64,000 bases of DNA from Pseudomonas sp. B33.4 (GTDB lineage: Bacteria; Pseudomonadota; Gammaproteobacteria; Pseudomonadales; Pseudomonadaceae), in NCBI RefSeq assembly GCF_034555375.1, contig NZ_CP140706.1, positions 5,555,001 through 5,619,000 on the forward strand. Direction: 5' to 3'. The translations under genes were made by a program, and so were the position numbers. The notes beneath the pieces were generated by a model. That model saw only the letters and a list, made by a program, of their open reading frames with translations. It searched no databases and was not told the DNA's origin. Positions 48,269 through 58,738 of this stretch are shown piece after piece (the first letter of the stretch is position 1; the number at the start of each line of letters is the position of its first letter).

Positions 48269-49567
48269 ATGTCCCATCGTATTGTTATTGTCGGCGGCGG
48301 CGCCGGCGGTCTGGAGTTGGCTACCCGTCTGGGTAAGACTCTGGGCAAGCGTGGCACGGCCAGTGTGATGCTGGTCGACGCCAATCTGACGCACATCTGG
48401 AAACCACTGCTGCACGAAGTGGCCGCCGGATCGCTGAACTCCTCCGAAGACGAACTCAATTATGTTGCCCAAGCGAAATGGAACCACTTCGAGTTCCAGC
48501 TGGGGCGCATGAGCGGGCTTGATCGCGCGCAGAAGAAAATCCAGCTGGCCGCGACTTACGACGAAAACGGCGTCGAGCTGGTACCAGCACGGGAAGTGCA
48601 ATACGACTCGCTGGTCATCAGCGTCGGCAGCACCACCAATGATTTCGGTACTCAGGGCGCGGCGCAACACTGCCTGTTCCTCGACACCCGCAAACAGGCC
48701 GAGCGCTTCCACCAGCAACTGCTCAACCACTATCTACGTGCTCACGCCGGGCAAACCGATGTGGTCGAGCAGATCAGCGTGGCGATCGTCGGTGCCGGTG
48801 CGACGGGCGTTGAACTGGCGGCTGAACTGCACAACGCTGCCCATGAGTTGGCGGCTTATGGCCTGGACCGGATCAAACCGGAAAACATGCACATCACCCT
48901 TATCGAAGCCGGGCCTCGAGTATTGCCAGCCCTGCCGGAACGCATCAGCGGGCCGGTACACAAGACGCTGGAAAAACTCGGGGTCAATGTGATGACCAAC
49001 GCTTCGGTCAGCGAAGTGACCGCCGACAGCCTGATCACTGCCGACGGCAACGAGATCAAGGCCAGCCTGAAAGTCTGGGCAGCGGGCATTCGCGCACCGG
49101 GTTTCCTCAAGGACATCGACGGCCTGGAAACCAACCGCATCAATCAACTGCAAGTGTTGCCGACCCTGCAAACCACGCGCGATGAAAACATTTTCGCCTT
49201 CGGCGATTGCGCGGCCTGCCCACAACCGGGCACCGATCGCAACGTGCCGCCACGGGCGCAAGCCGCGCACCAGCAGGCTTCGTTGCTGGCCAAGTCGCTG
49301 AAGCTGCGCATCGAAGGCAAGACTCTGCCGGAGTACAAGTACACCGACTATGGCTCGCTGATTTCGCTGTCGCGCTTTTCGGCTGTGGGTAACTTGATGG
49401 GCAACCTGACCGGCAGCGTGATGCTCGAAGGCTGGCTGGCGCGGATGTTTTACGTGTCGCTGTACCGCATGCACCAGATGGCGCTGTACGGGCCGTTCCG
49501 CACGGCGATGTTGATGCTGGGCAGCAAGATTGGCCGTGGCACCGAGCCGCGCCTGAAGCTGCATTGA
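48269..49567 (+). CDS. ndh: Type II NADH:quinone oxidoreductase
   Basis: 432 residues from the ATG at 48269. FAD site VIVGGGAGGLELATRLG; NADH site VAIVGAGATGVELAAEL; a second FAD contact ENIFAFGDCAACP. The C-terminal amphipathic region (LEGWLARMFYVSLYRMHQMA) docks it to the membrane. It oxidises NADH without pumping protons. An upstream in-frame ATG (48254) is less likely. Confidence 0.95.
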   Translation: MSHRIVIVGGGAGGLELATRLGKTLGKRGTASVMLVDANLTHIWKPLLHEVAAGSLNSSEDELNYVAQAKWNHFEFQLGRMSGLDRAQKKIQLAATYDENGVELVPAREVQYDSLVISVGSTTNDFGTQGAAQHCLFLDTRKQAERFHQQLLNHYLRAHAGQTDVVEQISVAIVGAGATGVELAAELHNAAHELAAYGLDRIKPENMHITLIEAGPRVLPALPERISGPVHKTLEKLGVNVMTNASVSEVTADSLITADGNEIKASLKVWAAGIRAPGFLKDIDGLETNRINQLQVLPTLQTTRDENIFAFGDCAACPQPGTDRNVPPRAQAAHQQASLLAKSLKLRIEGKTLPEYKYTDYGSLISLSRFSAVGNLMGNLTGSVMLEGWLARMFYVSLYRMHQMALYGPFRTAMLMLGSKIGRGTEPRLKLH

Positions 49568-49577
49568 TGTAAAAACC

Positions 49578-49667
49578 TGTAGGAGTGAGCCTGCTCGCGA
49601 TAGCGGTGTGTCAGTCGACATCATTGTTGAATGACACACCGCTATCGCGAGCAGGCTCACTCCTACA
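49578..49667. repeat. REP palindrome pair (GTAGGAGTGAGC type)
   Basis: Intact doublet directly after ndh, nearly identical to those at 18900 and 29270 (arms extended through CGATAGCGGTGTGTC). Confidence 0.9.
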
Positions 49668-49851
49668 TTTGATCTGTGATTCTGTCTCGTAGTGTATCTG
49701 CGCCCTCCTTATCGCCCTTCGCTTACAAACTCCCCCGCTGCGCGACACAGTCGCGATACACCGTCACCGCTTAATGGCCACACCCGAGCAACACCTGCTC
49801 AGGCAATCGTCCTTAACATGTGGTTGCACAGCGCAGCCCAGGAGAATGTAA

Positions 49852-50259
49852 ATGTCCGGTACTTCGACCCTCGGTAAAAAATCCATTGGCCTGATCGGCG
49901 CCGCGCTGGCGGGCGGCCTGATGTTGTCAGGTTCGGTGTTTGCCGCTCAACCACTGGCGCAGGGCTACATGGTCGCTTCGGCGGAAACCTCGGTGAAAGC
50001 ACCGGAAGGCAAATGCGGTGAAGGCAAATGTGGCGATGCTTCGATGGCCAAGACTGACAGCGATGGTGACGGCAAGGTCTCCCGCGCCGAATTCCTCAAA
50101 GTCGCGCCGAAGTCCGATTTCGACAAGATCGACACCAACCATGACGGTTTCATTGACGAGCAAGAGGCCTACAACAACGTGAAGGCCAACTTTGAAGCCA
50201 ACGGCAAGAAGATGCCAAAAGGCCTGTTCGAACACCTGAAAGATCAAGACGGCGCCTGA
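49852..50259 (+). CDS. Secreted EF-hand protein with tandem EGKCG motif
   Basis: 135 residues, ATG at 49852 with AGGAG seven bases before. A signal peptide (cleavage likely after VFA, residue 31) is followed by the tandem motif EGKCGEGKCG at 52-61. Two EF-hand loops with complete calcium ligands follow: DSDGDGKVSRAE (69-80) and DTNHDGFIDEQE (94-105). The only two cysteines are in the EGKCG repeats. That motif is known from HvfA/bufferin-type precursor peptides whose cysteines are modified by DUF692 (MNIO) iron enzymes. No DUF692 or DUF2063 gene is in the window, so modification here is only a suggestion. It has its own terminator and no operon partner. Confidence 0.85.
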   Translation: MSGTSTLGKKSIGLIGAALAGGLMLSGSVFAAQPLAQGYMVASAETSVKAPEGKCGEGKCGDASMAKTDSDGDGKVSRAEFLKVAPKSDFDKIDTNHDGFIDEQEAYNNVKANFEANGKKMPKGLFEHLKDQDGA

Positions 50260-50274
50260 TCAGCAGAAAAAACC

Positions 50275-50310
50275 AAGCCGCGCTTCTCTTCGCAGAAACG
50301 CGGCTTTTTC
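50275..50310. terminator. Terminator between the EF-hand gene and the chemoreceptor gene
   Basis: Stem AAGCCGCG / CGCGGCTT with an inner TTCT/AGAA pairing, followed by TTTTT; probably serves both converging genes. Confidence 0.82.
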
Positions 50311-50322
50311 ACGTCTGTCCGT

Positions 50323-52020
<1,698 letters not shown>

Positions 52021-52047
52021 CTATCGGCCAGTTGTACGATGACTTGA
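52021..52047 (-). promoter_or_regulatory. Sigma28 (FliA) promoter of the chemoreceptor gene
   Basis: On the minus strand TCAAGTCA, 11 bases, GCCGATAG. Against TAAAGTTT-N11-GCCGATAA this is 5 of 8 and 7 of 8 with exact spacing. The leader would be about 65 bases. Confidence 0.75.
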
Positions 52048-52069
52048 AGGGTATTGTCTTTTCGAAGGA

Positions 52070-52107
52070 CAAAAAAAATCCCCGTATCTTTCGATACGAG
52101 GATTTTT
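52070..52107 (-). terminator. Terminator of the tRNA cluster
   Basis: A hairpin of AAATCCCCGTATC with GATACGAGGATTT and a 4-base loop; the minus strand continues with a long T run. It ends the tRNA transcript and precedes the chemoreceptor promoter. Confidence 0.8.
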
Positions 52108-52111
52108 AATA

Positions 52112-52188
52112 TGGTCGGGGTAAGGGGATTCGAACTCCTGACATCCTGCTCCCAAAGCAGGCGCGCTACCGGACTGCGCTATACCCCG
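52112..52188 (-). tRNA. tRNA-Pro (anticodon TGG)
   Basis: 77 bases with CCA encoded. Acceptor stem CGGGGTA / TACCCCG, anticodon loop TTTGGGA with TGG, T loop GTTCGAATC. The sequence is identical to the tRNA at 52367-52443. Confidence 0.97.
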
Positions 52189-52190
52189 GT

Positions 52191-52221
52191 AAAAAAAAGG
52201 CGACCTTTCAAAGATCGCCTT
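52191..52221 (-). terminator. Terminator-like hairpin inside the tRNA cluster
   Basis: AAGGCGA / TCGCCTT with an 11-base loop, followed on the minus strand by eight T. It lies between tRNA-Lys and the last tRNA-Pro, so it may reduce transcription of the distal tRNA or mark a processing site. Confidence 0.6.
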
Positions 52222-52285
52222 CTTCGATCAGCGCTTTTGGCCTCTGATCTTAAGATTCGATCCCAGCGTTAACTGGTTTCAAAAA

Positions 52286-52361
52286 TGGTGGGTCGTGTGG
52301 GATTCGAACCTACGACCAATTGGTTAAAAGCCAACTGCTCTACCAACTGAGCTAACGACCC
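52286..52361 (-). tRNA. tRNA-Lys (anticodon TTT)
   Basis: 76 bases with CCA encoded. Acceptor stem GGGTCGT / ACGACCC, anticodon loop CTTTTAA with TTT. Second-to-last gene of the cluster. Confidence 0.97.
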
Positions 52362-52366
52362 AAAAA

Positions 52367-52443
52367 TGGTCGGGGTAAGGGGATTCGAACTCCTGACATC
52401 CTGCTCCCAAAGCAGGCGCGCTACCGGACTGCGCTATACCCCG
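52367..52443 (-). tRNA. tRNA-Pro (anticodon TGG), second copy
   Basis: 77 bases with CCA encoded, identical over its whole length to the tRNA at 52112-52188. Only five bases separate it from tRNA-Lys. Confidence 0.97.
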
Positions 52444-52452
52444 GCTTGAAAT

Positions 52453-52528
52453 TGGCTCCGTGACCAGGACTCGAACCTGGGACCCAATGATTAACAGTCA
52501 TTTGCTCTACCGACTGAGCTATCACGGA
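52453..52528 (-). tRNA. tRNA-Asn (anticodon GTT)
   Basis: 76 bases with CCA encoded. Acceptor stem TCCGTGA / TCACGGA, anticodon loop CTGTTAA with GTT. First gene of the cluster after the promoter at 52614-52641. Confidence 0.97.
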
Positions 52529-52613
52529 ACTACATATTTCAATTTACAACGGTGAAACTTGTTGCTTCCAGTCACTCGTTCGCATCGCTGCGTTCGTGTG
52601 TCTGAGGCGCGCT

Positions 52614-52641
52614 ATTCTACAACCTAGAACACCTCTGTCAA
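52614..52641 (-). promoter_or_regulatory. Promoter of the tRNA cluster
   Basis: On the minus strand TTGACA (52636-52641), 16 bases, TAGAAT (52614-52619), followed by a GC-rich discriminator GCGCGCC. That layout is typical of stable RNA promoters under ppGpp/DksA control. The first tRNA begins about 80 bases downstream. Confidence 0.82.
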
Positions 52642-52772
52642 CCCCCTAAATTGCTTTCAAGTTAATGATTTGCAACTTATTTCAGATTTCAACTCAGTGA
52701 GCTGAGACCGTCTTGGCGACTGACTGCGGGGCGCACTTTACAAGCCTTTTCCTTTGAGTTCAACAGCCTAAC

Positions 52773-52801
52773 GAAAAAAAAGGCCCTACGATGTAGGGCC
52801 T
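52773..52801 (-). terminator. Terminator after clpB
   Basis: A perfect 9-base stem AGGCCCTAC / GTAGGGCCT with a 3-base loop; the minus strand continues into eight T. Confidence 0.88.
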
Positions 52802-52825
52802 CCCAATTTTCATTGGCGCCTGGAC

Positions 52826-55390
52826 TCAGTTGAAAACGATTTCGTCGTTCTCGACAACCCCGGTCGCCGTGTCGCCAGGCATGAAGTGCCCCGAAAGGAT
52901 CAACTGCGCCAGCGGGTTTTCGATCCAGCGCTGAATCGCCCGTTTCAAAGGACGTGCGCCATACACCGGGTCGTAACCAACGGCGATCAACTTGTCCATC
53001 GCTTCGGGGCTGAGTTCCAGCTTCAGCTCGCGCTCAGCCAGACGAGTACGCAGACGCCCCAACTGGATCTCGGTAATGCCCGCGATCTGATCCCGTGCCA
53101 AAGGCTCGAAGATCACTACTTCGTCGACCCGGTTGATGAACTCCGGACGGAAGTGCGACGTCAGCGCATCCATCACCGCTGCGCGCTGTGCCTCACGATC
53201 ACCAACCAGCTCCTGAATCTGCACAGAGCCGAGGTTCGAGGTCATAACGATCACGGTATTGCGGAAGTCCACCGTACGGCCATGGCTGTCAGTCAGGCGA
53301 CCATCCTCAAGCACTTGCAGCAAGATGTTGAACACATCCGGGTGCGCCTTCTCGACCTCGTCCAGCAGGATCACCGAATACGGCTTGCGACGCACTGCCT
53401 CGGTCAGGTAACCGCCCTCTTCGTAGCCGACGTATCCAGGTGGCGCACCGATAAGACGCGCCACGGAGTGTTTCTCCATGAACTCGGACATGTCGATCCG
53501 CACCATCGCCTCTTCAGTATCAAAGAGGAATTCGGCCAGCGCCTTGCACAGCTCGGTTTTACCAACACCGGTCGGGCCGAGGAACATGAACGAGCCGCTA
53601 GGACGATTCGGGTCGGATAACCCTGCACGCGAACGCCGCACTGCGTTAGCGACGGCGACCACCGCTTCTTCCTGACCGATGACCCGTTTGTGCAACAGGC
53701 TTTCCATCTTCATCAGTTTGTCGCGCTCGCCTTCGAGCATTTTCGACACGGGGATGCCGGTCCACTTCGACACGACCTCAGCGATCTCTTCCTCAGTCAC
53801 CTTGCTGCGCAGCAACTGGTTTTCGCTCTTTCCGTGCTGATCGACCATTTGCAGGCTGCGTTCCAGATCCGGGATCACCCCGTACTGCAACTCGGCCATG
53901 CGGTTCAGGTCGCCTTTGCGGCGTGCCGCTTCCAGTTCCTGACGCGACTGCTCGATCTTCTGCTGAATCTGCGCAGAACCCTGCACTTCGGCTTTTTCCG
54001 AGTTCCAGATTTCTTCCAGATCGGAGTACTCACGTTCGAGACGGACAATTTCTTCCTGGAGTTTCTCCAGACGTTTCATCGCCGCTTCATCGCTTTCTTT
54101 CTTCAGCGCCTGGGATTCCACCTTCAACTGAATCAGGCGACGCTCCAGACGATCGAGCACTTCCGGCTTGGAATCGATTTCCATGCGGATGCGGCTGGCG
54201 GCCTCGTCGATCAGGTCGATGGCCTTGTCCGGCAACTGCCGGTCAGTGATGTAGCGATGGCTCAGCTTCGCCGCCGCGATGATCGCGCCGTCGGTGATCG
54301 CCACCTTGTGGTGAACCTCGTAACGTTCTTTAAGGCCACGCAGGATGGCGATGGTGTCTTCTTCACTCGGCTCATCCACCAATACTTTCTGGAAGCGTCG
54401 TTCGAGCGCCGCGTCCTTCTCTATATATTGGCGGTACTCGTTGAGCGTGGTCGCGCCAACGCAGTGCAACTCACCGCGCGCCAGTGCTGGCTTGAGCATG
54501 TTACCGGCATCCATCGAGCCTTCGCCCTTACCGGCGCCGACCATGGTGTGCAGCTCGTCGATGAACAGAATGATCTGTCCTTCCTGTTTCGACAGCTCGT
54601 TGAGCAGCGATTTCAGGCGCTCTTCGAACTCACCGCGATACTTGGCACCGGCGATCAGCGCGCCCATGTCCAGCGAGAGCAGACGTTTGCCCTTGAGGCC
54701 GTCCGGCACTTCGCCGTTGATGATGCGCTGGGCCAGACCTTCGGCGATGGCGGTTTTACCCACACCAGGCTCACCGATCAGCACCGGGTTGTTCTTGGTG
54801 CGGCGTTGCAGAACCTGAATGGTGCGACGGATTTCGTCGTCACGGCCGATCACCGGATCGAGCTTGCCGTCTTCGGCGCGCTTGGTCAGGTCGACGGTGT
54901 ATTTATCCAGCGCCTGCCGCGACTCTTCGTGGTTGGCGTCATTCACCGCTTCGCCGCCACGCAGGTTGTTGATCGCGTTTTCCAGGGCTTTCTTGCTCAC
55001 GCCCTGGCCGAGCAGCAACTTGCCGAGCTTGCTGTTCTCGTCCATCGCGGCGAGCAGCACCAGTTCGCTGGAGATGAACTGGTCGCCCTTCTGCTGAGCG
55101 AGACGGTCAGCCTGGTTGAGCAGGCGCGCCAGATCCTGCGACATGTTGACGTCGCCGGTGGGGTTCTGGATTTTCGGTAATTGGTCGAGCTCTTTGGTCA
55201 GCTCTTTACGCAAGCTGTTGACGTCGAAGCCCACCTGCATCAGCAGAGGTTTGATCGAACCACCCTGCTGTTCAAGCATGGCTTGCATCAAGTGCGCCGG
55301 CTCGATCGCCGGATGATCGTGGCCGACTGCCAACGACTGGGCATCGGACAAGGCCAACTGTAATTTGCTGGTTAAACGGTCTATTCGCAT
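52826..55390 (-). CDS. clpB: ATP-dependent disaggregase ClpB
   Basis: 854 residues. N-terminal Clp_N domain (about 1-150), first AAA+ ring with Walker A GEPGVGKT (206-213), a long coiled-coil middle domain (about 400-525) and a second AAA+ ring with GPTGVGKT near 605. It pulls proteins out of aggregates together with DnaK. AAGGAAGG lies before the ATG. It follows pgeF and has its own heat-shock promoter. Confidence 0.98.
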   Translation of the reverse strand: MRIDRLTSKLQLALSDAQSLAVGHDHPAIEPAHLMQAMLEQQGGSIKPLLMQVGFDVNSLRKELTKELDQLPKIQNPTGDVNMSQDLARLLNQADRLAQQKGDQFISSELVLLAAMDENSKLGKLLLGQGVSKKALENAINNLRGGEAVNDANHEESRQALDKYTVDLTKRAEDGKLDPVIGRDDEIRRTIQVLQRRTKNNPVLIGEPGVGKTAIAEGLAQRIINGEVPDGLKGKRLLSLDMGALIAGAKYRGEFEERLKSLLNELSKQEGQIILFIDELHTMVGAGKGEGSMDAGNMLKPALARGELHCVGATTLNEYRQYIEKDAALERRFQKVLVDEPSEEDTIAILRGLKERYEVHHKVAITDGAIIAAAKLSHRYITDRQLPDKAIDLIDEAASRIRMEIDSKPEVLDRLERRLIQLKVESQALKKESDEAAMKRLEKLQEEIVRLEREYSDLEEIWNSEKAEVQGSAQIQQKIEQSRQELEAARRKGDLNRMAELQYGVIPDLERSLQMVDQHGKSENQLLRSKVTEEEIAEVVSKWTGIPVSKMLEGERDKLMKMESLLHKRVIGQEEAVVAVANAVRRSRAGLSDPNRPSGSFMFLGPTGVGKTELCKALAEFLFDTEEAMVRIDMSEFMEKHSVARLIGAPPGYVGYEEGGYLTEAVRRKPYSVILLDEVEKAHPDVFNILLQVLEDGRLTDSHGRTVDFRNTVIVMTSNLGSVQIQELVGDREAQRAAVMDALTSHFRPEFINRVDEVVIFEPLARDQIAGITEIQLGRLRTRLAERELKLELSPEAMDKLIAVGYDPVYGARPLKRAIQRWIENPLAQLILSGHFMPGDTATGVVENDEIVFN

Positions 55391-55462
55391 AAGTCACCTT
55401 CCTTTTGAGCAGGCCGGACCTAAAAACCATCCTGAATAAAGAAACCTGCCAGATACCGCTAT

Positions 55463-55490
55463 AGATGCGGTCGATTCTGCAAGATTCAAG
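55463..55490 (-). promoter_or_regulatory. Sigma32 heat-shock promoter of clpB
   Basis: On the minus strand CTTGAA (55485-55490), 14 bases, CCGCATCT (55463-55470), close to the consensus CTTGAA-N13-17-CCCCATNT. It lies in the gap between pgeF and clpB, about 70 bases before the clpB ATG. Confidence 0.85.
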
Positions 55491-55519
55491 CGTCAGGCAG
55501 TTGATGCAGATCAGACAGT

Positions 55520-56242
55520 TTAGCGGGTGAGCCAGACTAAGGAGGCGAAGCGACCGGTGCGAGGCGCACGGCGATAAGAGAAGAAGCGCGGATCAGTCAC
55601 GGTGCAGAAACCGCCACCATAAACAGCAGTGACACCCCGTTCAGCCAGACGCAGACGTGCCAACAGATAGATGTCAGCCATGAACTTGCCGGCATTGGCG
55701 CTCGGTACGAAGGCTTCTGCCGCTTGGGGCAATTGATTGATGAAGACTTCGCGCACTTCCGGGCCGACTTCAAAGGCTTTCGGGCCAATCGCCGGGCCGA
55801 GCCAGACCAAAACGTCTCCAGCCGAAACATCGAGGCTGTCGAGAGTTGCCTCAAGCACGCCCGCCGCCAGACCACGCCAACCGGCGTGAGCGGCAGCAAC
55901 GCGGGTACCGGCGCGATCGCAGAATAATGCCGGCAAGCAGTCCGCCGTCATCGCCGCGCAGGCAATGCCCGGCGTTGCCGTCCAGCTGGCATCGGCGGTC
56001 GCGACAATGCCCGGATCAGCATGCGCCACGGCAATCCGGTGCACTTGCTGCAACCAGGCAGGTTGTATAGAGAAGTGATCGGTCAGGCGCCGACGGTTCT
56101 CGGCCACAGCCTCAGGACGATCATCGACATGATCGCCCAGATTGAGGCTGTCGAACGGCGCCTCGCTGACGCCACCCTCGCGGGTGGTGACGCAGGCTTT
56201 GACGCTGGCCGGCGCAGGCCAGTCCGGCGTCAGCCAGTTCAT
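55520..56242 (-). CDS. pgeF: Peptidoglycan editing factor PgeF (LACC1/YfiH family)
   Basis: 240 residues. Family motifs: TTREGGVSEAPFDSLNLG near the start, MTADCLPALFCD with the catalytic cysteine, and AAAHAGWRGLAAG with the zinc histidine. Relatives act as purine nucleoside phosphorylases or remove wrong amino acids from peptidoglycan precursors. The ATG overlaps the rluD stop by 4 bases. Confidence 0.95.
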   Translation of the reverse strand: MNWLTPDWPAPASVKACVTTREGGVSEAPFDSLNLGDHVDDRPEAVAENRRRLTDHFSIQPAWLQQVHRIAVAHADPGIVATADASWTATPGIACAAMTADCLPALFCDRAGTRVAAAHAGWRGLAAGVLEATLDSLDVSAGDVLVWLGPAIGPKAFEVGPEVREVFINQLPQAAEAFVPSANAGKFMADIYLLARLRLAERGVTAVYGGGFCTVTDPRFFSYRRAPRTGRFASLVWLTR

Positions 56243-57201
56243 CCGATGAATGCCTCGCGATCCTGCTTGAGCAGGGTCAGCAGCCAGACGAAATCTTCCG
56301 GCAGCGGCGATTCCCAGCTCATGCGTTCACCGGTCGTCGGATGATCCAGCTCAAGGAAGCGCGCGTGCAGGGCCTGACGCGGGAAATGCTTGAGCGATTC
56401 AACCATCGTCGGGTTCGCCGCTGGCGGAATGCGGAAACGACCGCCATAAGCCGGGTCGCCGACCAACGGGAAGTTGATGTGCGACATGTGCACACGGATC
56501 TGGTGGGTACGACCGGTTTCCAGCTTCACCCGTACGTGGGTGTGCGAACGGAAACGCTCCAGTACGCGGTAGTGGCTGACGGCAGGCTTGCCGCCTTCCA
56601 TTACCGCCATGCGCTGGCGCTGTTGGCCGTGGCGACCGATCGGGGCGTTGATCTTGCCCCCGGCGGTGACCACACCGATCACGATGCACTCATAGATGCG
56701 GCTGACGCTGCGACTCTGCAATTGAGTAACAAGCTTTGTCTGCGCCTGAATGGTCTTGGCCACCACCATCAAACCGGTGGTGTCCTTGTCCAGACGATGC
56801 ACGATACCGGCGCGCGGGACATTGATGATGTCCGGCACGTGGTGCAGCAAGGCGTTGAGCAGCGTGCCATCGGCGTGACCGGCAGCCGGGTGCACCACCA
56901 GGCCCGCAGGCTTGTTGATCACCAGAATGTCGTCGTCTTCATAGACGATGTCGAGCTCGATGTCCTGGGCGATCCACTCGCCCTGGGCTTCCTGCTCGGC
57001 AGTCAGCTCAAGGATGGCACCGCCGTGCACGATGTCGCGAGGGCGGATGACCGCCCCGTCCACAGTCAGGCGACCTTCTTTGATCCAGGCGGAAAGGCGC
57101 GAGCGAGAGTGCTCAGCGAAGAGTTGGGCAGCGACTTGATCGAGGCGTTGGCCGCCCAATTCGGACGGCACCTCTGCGCGAAGTTCAATTTTATCGGACA
57201 T
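56239..57201 (-). CDS. rluD: 23S rRNA pseudouridine synthase RluD
   Basis: 320 residues from the ATG at 57201 (MSDKIELRAEVP), preferred to a codon seven residues upstream on family length. S4 domain at about 15-75 (RLDQVAAQLFAEHSRSRLS), then the catalytic domain with the aspartate in HRLDKDTTGL. It makes pseudouridines in helix 69 of 23S rRNA. Divergent from bamD. Confidence 0.96.
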   Translation of the reverse strand: MSDKIELRAEVPSELGGQRLDQVAAQLFAEHSRSRLSAWIKEGRLTVDGAVIRPRDIVHGGAILELTAEQEAQGEWIAQDIELDIVYEDDDILVINKPAGLVVHPAAGHADGTLLNALLHHVPDIINVPRAGIVHRLDKDTTGLMVVAKTIQAQTKLVTQLQSRSVSRIYECIVIGVVTAGGKINAPIGRHGQQRQRMAVMEGGKPAVSHYRVLERFRSHTHVRVKLETGRTHQIRVHMSHINFPLVGDPAYGGRFRIPPAANPTMVESLKHFPRQALHARFLELDHPTTGERMSWESPLPEDFVWLLTLLKQDREAFIG

Positions 57202-57227
57202 GCTCTGACTGTGCGTCGGCACAGCTT

Positions 57228-57257
57228 TTGGTTTCGGCTGCGCGCTTGTGGTTAAAT
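57228..57257 (+). promoter_or_regulatory. Candidate bamD promoter
   Basis: TTGGTT (57228-57233), 18 bases, TTAAAT (57252-57257), in the divergent gap. Moderate match only. Confidence 0.35.
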
Positions 57258-57352
57258 ACGGCGTCTTTTGCCCCGAGGCTTTTCAACGGGGCGCTCATCA
57301 TAACAGGACGGCCCCGCCCAAGACAGCGGCCGTCATAGGGACGCAAGCCGCC

Positions 57353-58369
57353 ATGCAAGTGAAACACCTGCTGCTGATCGCCATCCTCGCATTGACCGCT
57401 GCTTGCTCATCGAAGGAAGTCGTAGACGAAAACCTCAGCGAAGCCGAGCTGTATCAGCAGGCTCAGACTGACCTGGACAACAACAGCTACACCAGCGCCA
57501 CAGCCAAGCTGAAGGCTCTGGAGTCGCGTTATCCGTTCGGTCGCTACGCCGATCAGGCACAGCTGGAGCTGATCTACGCCAACTACAAGAACGCCGAGCC
57601 GGAAGCTGCAAAATCCGCCGCCGAGCGTTTCATTCGTTTGCATCCGCAGCACCCGAACGTGGATTACGCGTACTACCTGAAAGGTCTGACTTCTTTCGAC
57701 CAGGACGTCGGCCTGCTGGCGCGCTTCCTGCCGCTGGACATGACCAAGCGTGACCCGGGCGCCGCGCGCGACTCGTACAACGAGTTCGCCCAGCTGACCA
57801 GCCGCTACCCGAACAGCCGCTACGCGCCGGACGCCAAGCAGCGCATGATCTACCTGCGCAACCTGCTGGCAGCCTATGAAATCCACGTGGCCGACTACTA
57901 CCTGACCCGTCAGGCGTATGTAGCCGCTGCCAACCGTGGCCGTTACGTGGTGGAAAACTTCCAGGAAACCCCATCGGTCGGCGACGGCCTGGCGGTGATG
58001 ACTGAAGCCTATCAGCGTCTGCACCTGGACGAACTGGCGGCCACCAGCCTGGAAACCCTGAAGCTCAACTACCCGAACCATCCGAGCCTGCAAGACGGCC
58101 AGTTCGTGCCACGGGTTGCCGAAGCCGACAACCGCTCGTTCCTGAGCAAGGCCACTTTGGGCCTGATCGAGTCGCGTCCACCGCTGCCGCCGGGTGAAAC
58201 CCGCGCCAATCAGGACGTGCAGAAGCAGTTCCAGGACGCGAAAGACGCGATCCCGAACGAGCTCAAGCCTAAAGACGAGAACGGCGACGTGATCGAAGAG
58301 CCAGAGCCTGAGTCGAGCAACACCGACCGCTCGTGGTTCAGCTACATGACTTTCGGCGTGTTCGACTGA
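57353..58369 (+). CDS. bamD: Outer membrane assembly lipoprotein BamD
   Basis: 338 residues from the ATG at 57353; the longer open frame has no signal peptide. Lipobox LTAAC (Cys at 19). Five TPR-like repeats follow, for example [40 protein letters not shown] and [20 protein letters not shown]. The essential partner of BamA in folding outer membrane beta-barrels. It has an acidic C-terminal extension (about 300-338) longer than the E. coli protein. Ends in a terminator. Confidence 0.96.
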   Translation: MQVKHLLLIAILALTAACSSKEVVDENLSEAELYQQAQTDLDNNSYTSATAKLKALESRYPFGRYADQAQLELIYANYKNAEPEAAKSAAERFIRLHPQHPNVDYAYYLKGLTSFDQDVGLLARFLPLDMTKRDPGAARDSYNEFAQLTSRYPNSRYAPDAKQRMIYLRNLLAAYEIHVADYYLTRQAYVAAANRGRYVVENFQETPSVGDGLAVMTEAYQRLHLDELAATSLETLKLNYPNHPSLQDGQFVPRVAEADNRSFLSKATLGLIESRPPLPPGETRANQDVQKQFQDAKDAIPNELKPKDENGDVIEEPEPESSNTDRSWFSYMTFGVFD

Positions 58370-58388
58370 TCACACCGGCAGTAAAGGA

Positions 58389-58416
58389 AAGGGAGATCTG
58401 CGGATCTCCCTTTTTT
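58389..58416 (+). terminator. Terminator after bamD
   Basis: Stem AAGGGAGATC / GATCTCCCTT with a 4-base loop, then a T run. Confidence 0.9.
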
Positions 58417-58495
58417 ATTGCCGCGCATTAATAGGCTGTGCGCTTGTCGGGTCCTTGGCTAAACTGCCGGATCATCAGTCGAAAAGCCGCTCATC

Positions 58496-58738
58496 ATGCT
58501 TCGTTTATTGTTCTGGATCGTCGTGATTTTCGCCGCCATCTGGCTGTGGCGTAAATTCAAGGCCCCTGCCGCGTCCTCTCAATCCAATCGCCCATCACGC
58601 GAGCAGGATGCCGCGCCGATGGTGCGTTGTGCCCATTGCGGCGTGCACCTGCCGCGCGACCGCGCACTGAGCGTGCAACAACAGTGGTATTGCAGCCAGG
58701 CTCACCTTGAGCAAGGCCCGGGTGCCAGTGATCGCTGA
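58496..58738 (+). CDS. Small membrane protein with zinc-ribbon-like cysteines (PP0621-type)
   Basis: 80 residues. An N-terminal membrane segment (LRLLFWIVVIFAAIWLW), a polar linker, and a C-terminal CAHCGVHLP / YCSQAHLEQ arrangement that could bind zinc (two Cys, then Cys and His). The gene runs into pilS and overlaps its start, as the equivalent gene does in other pseudomonads. Function unknown; the coupling suggests a link to PilS or to its expression. Confidence 0.8.
   Translation: MLRLLFWIVVIFAAIWLWRKFKAPAASSQSNRPSREQDAAPMVRCAHCGVHLPRDRALSVQQQWYCSQAHLEQGPGASDR

Noticed and set aside
52112..52528. Integrated element at the tRNA cluster
   Set aside because: No integrase gene or partial tRNA repeat is present; the flanks are core genes.
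53690..55180. 496-codon open frame opposite clpB
   Set aside because: Antisense shadow; Leu/Phe/His-rich and without motifs.
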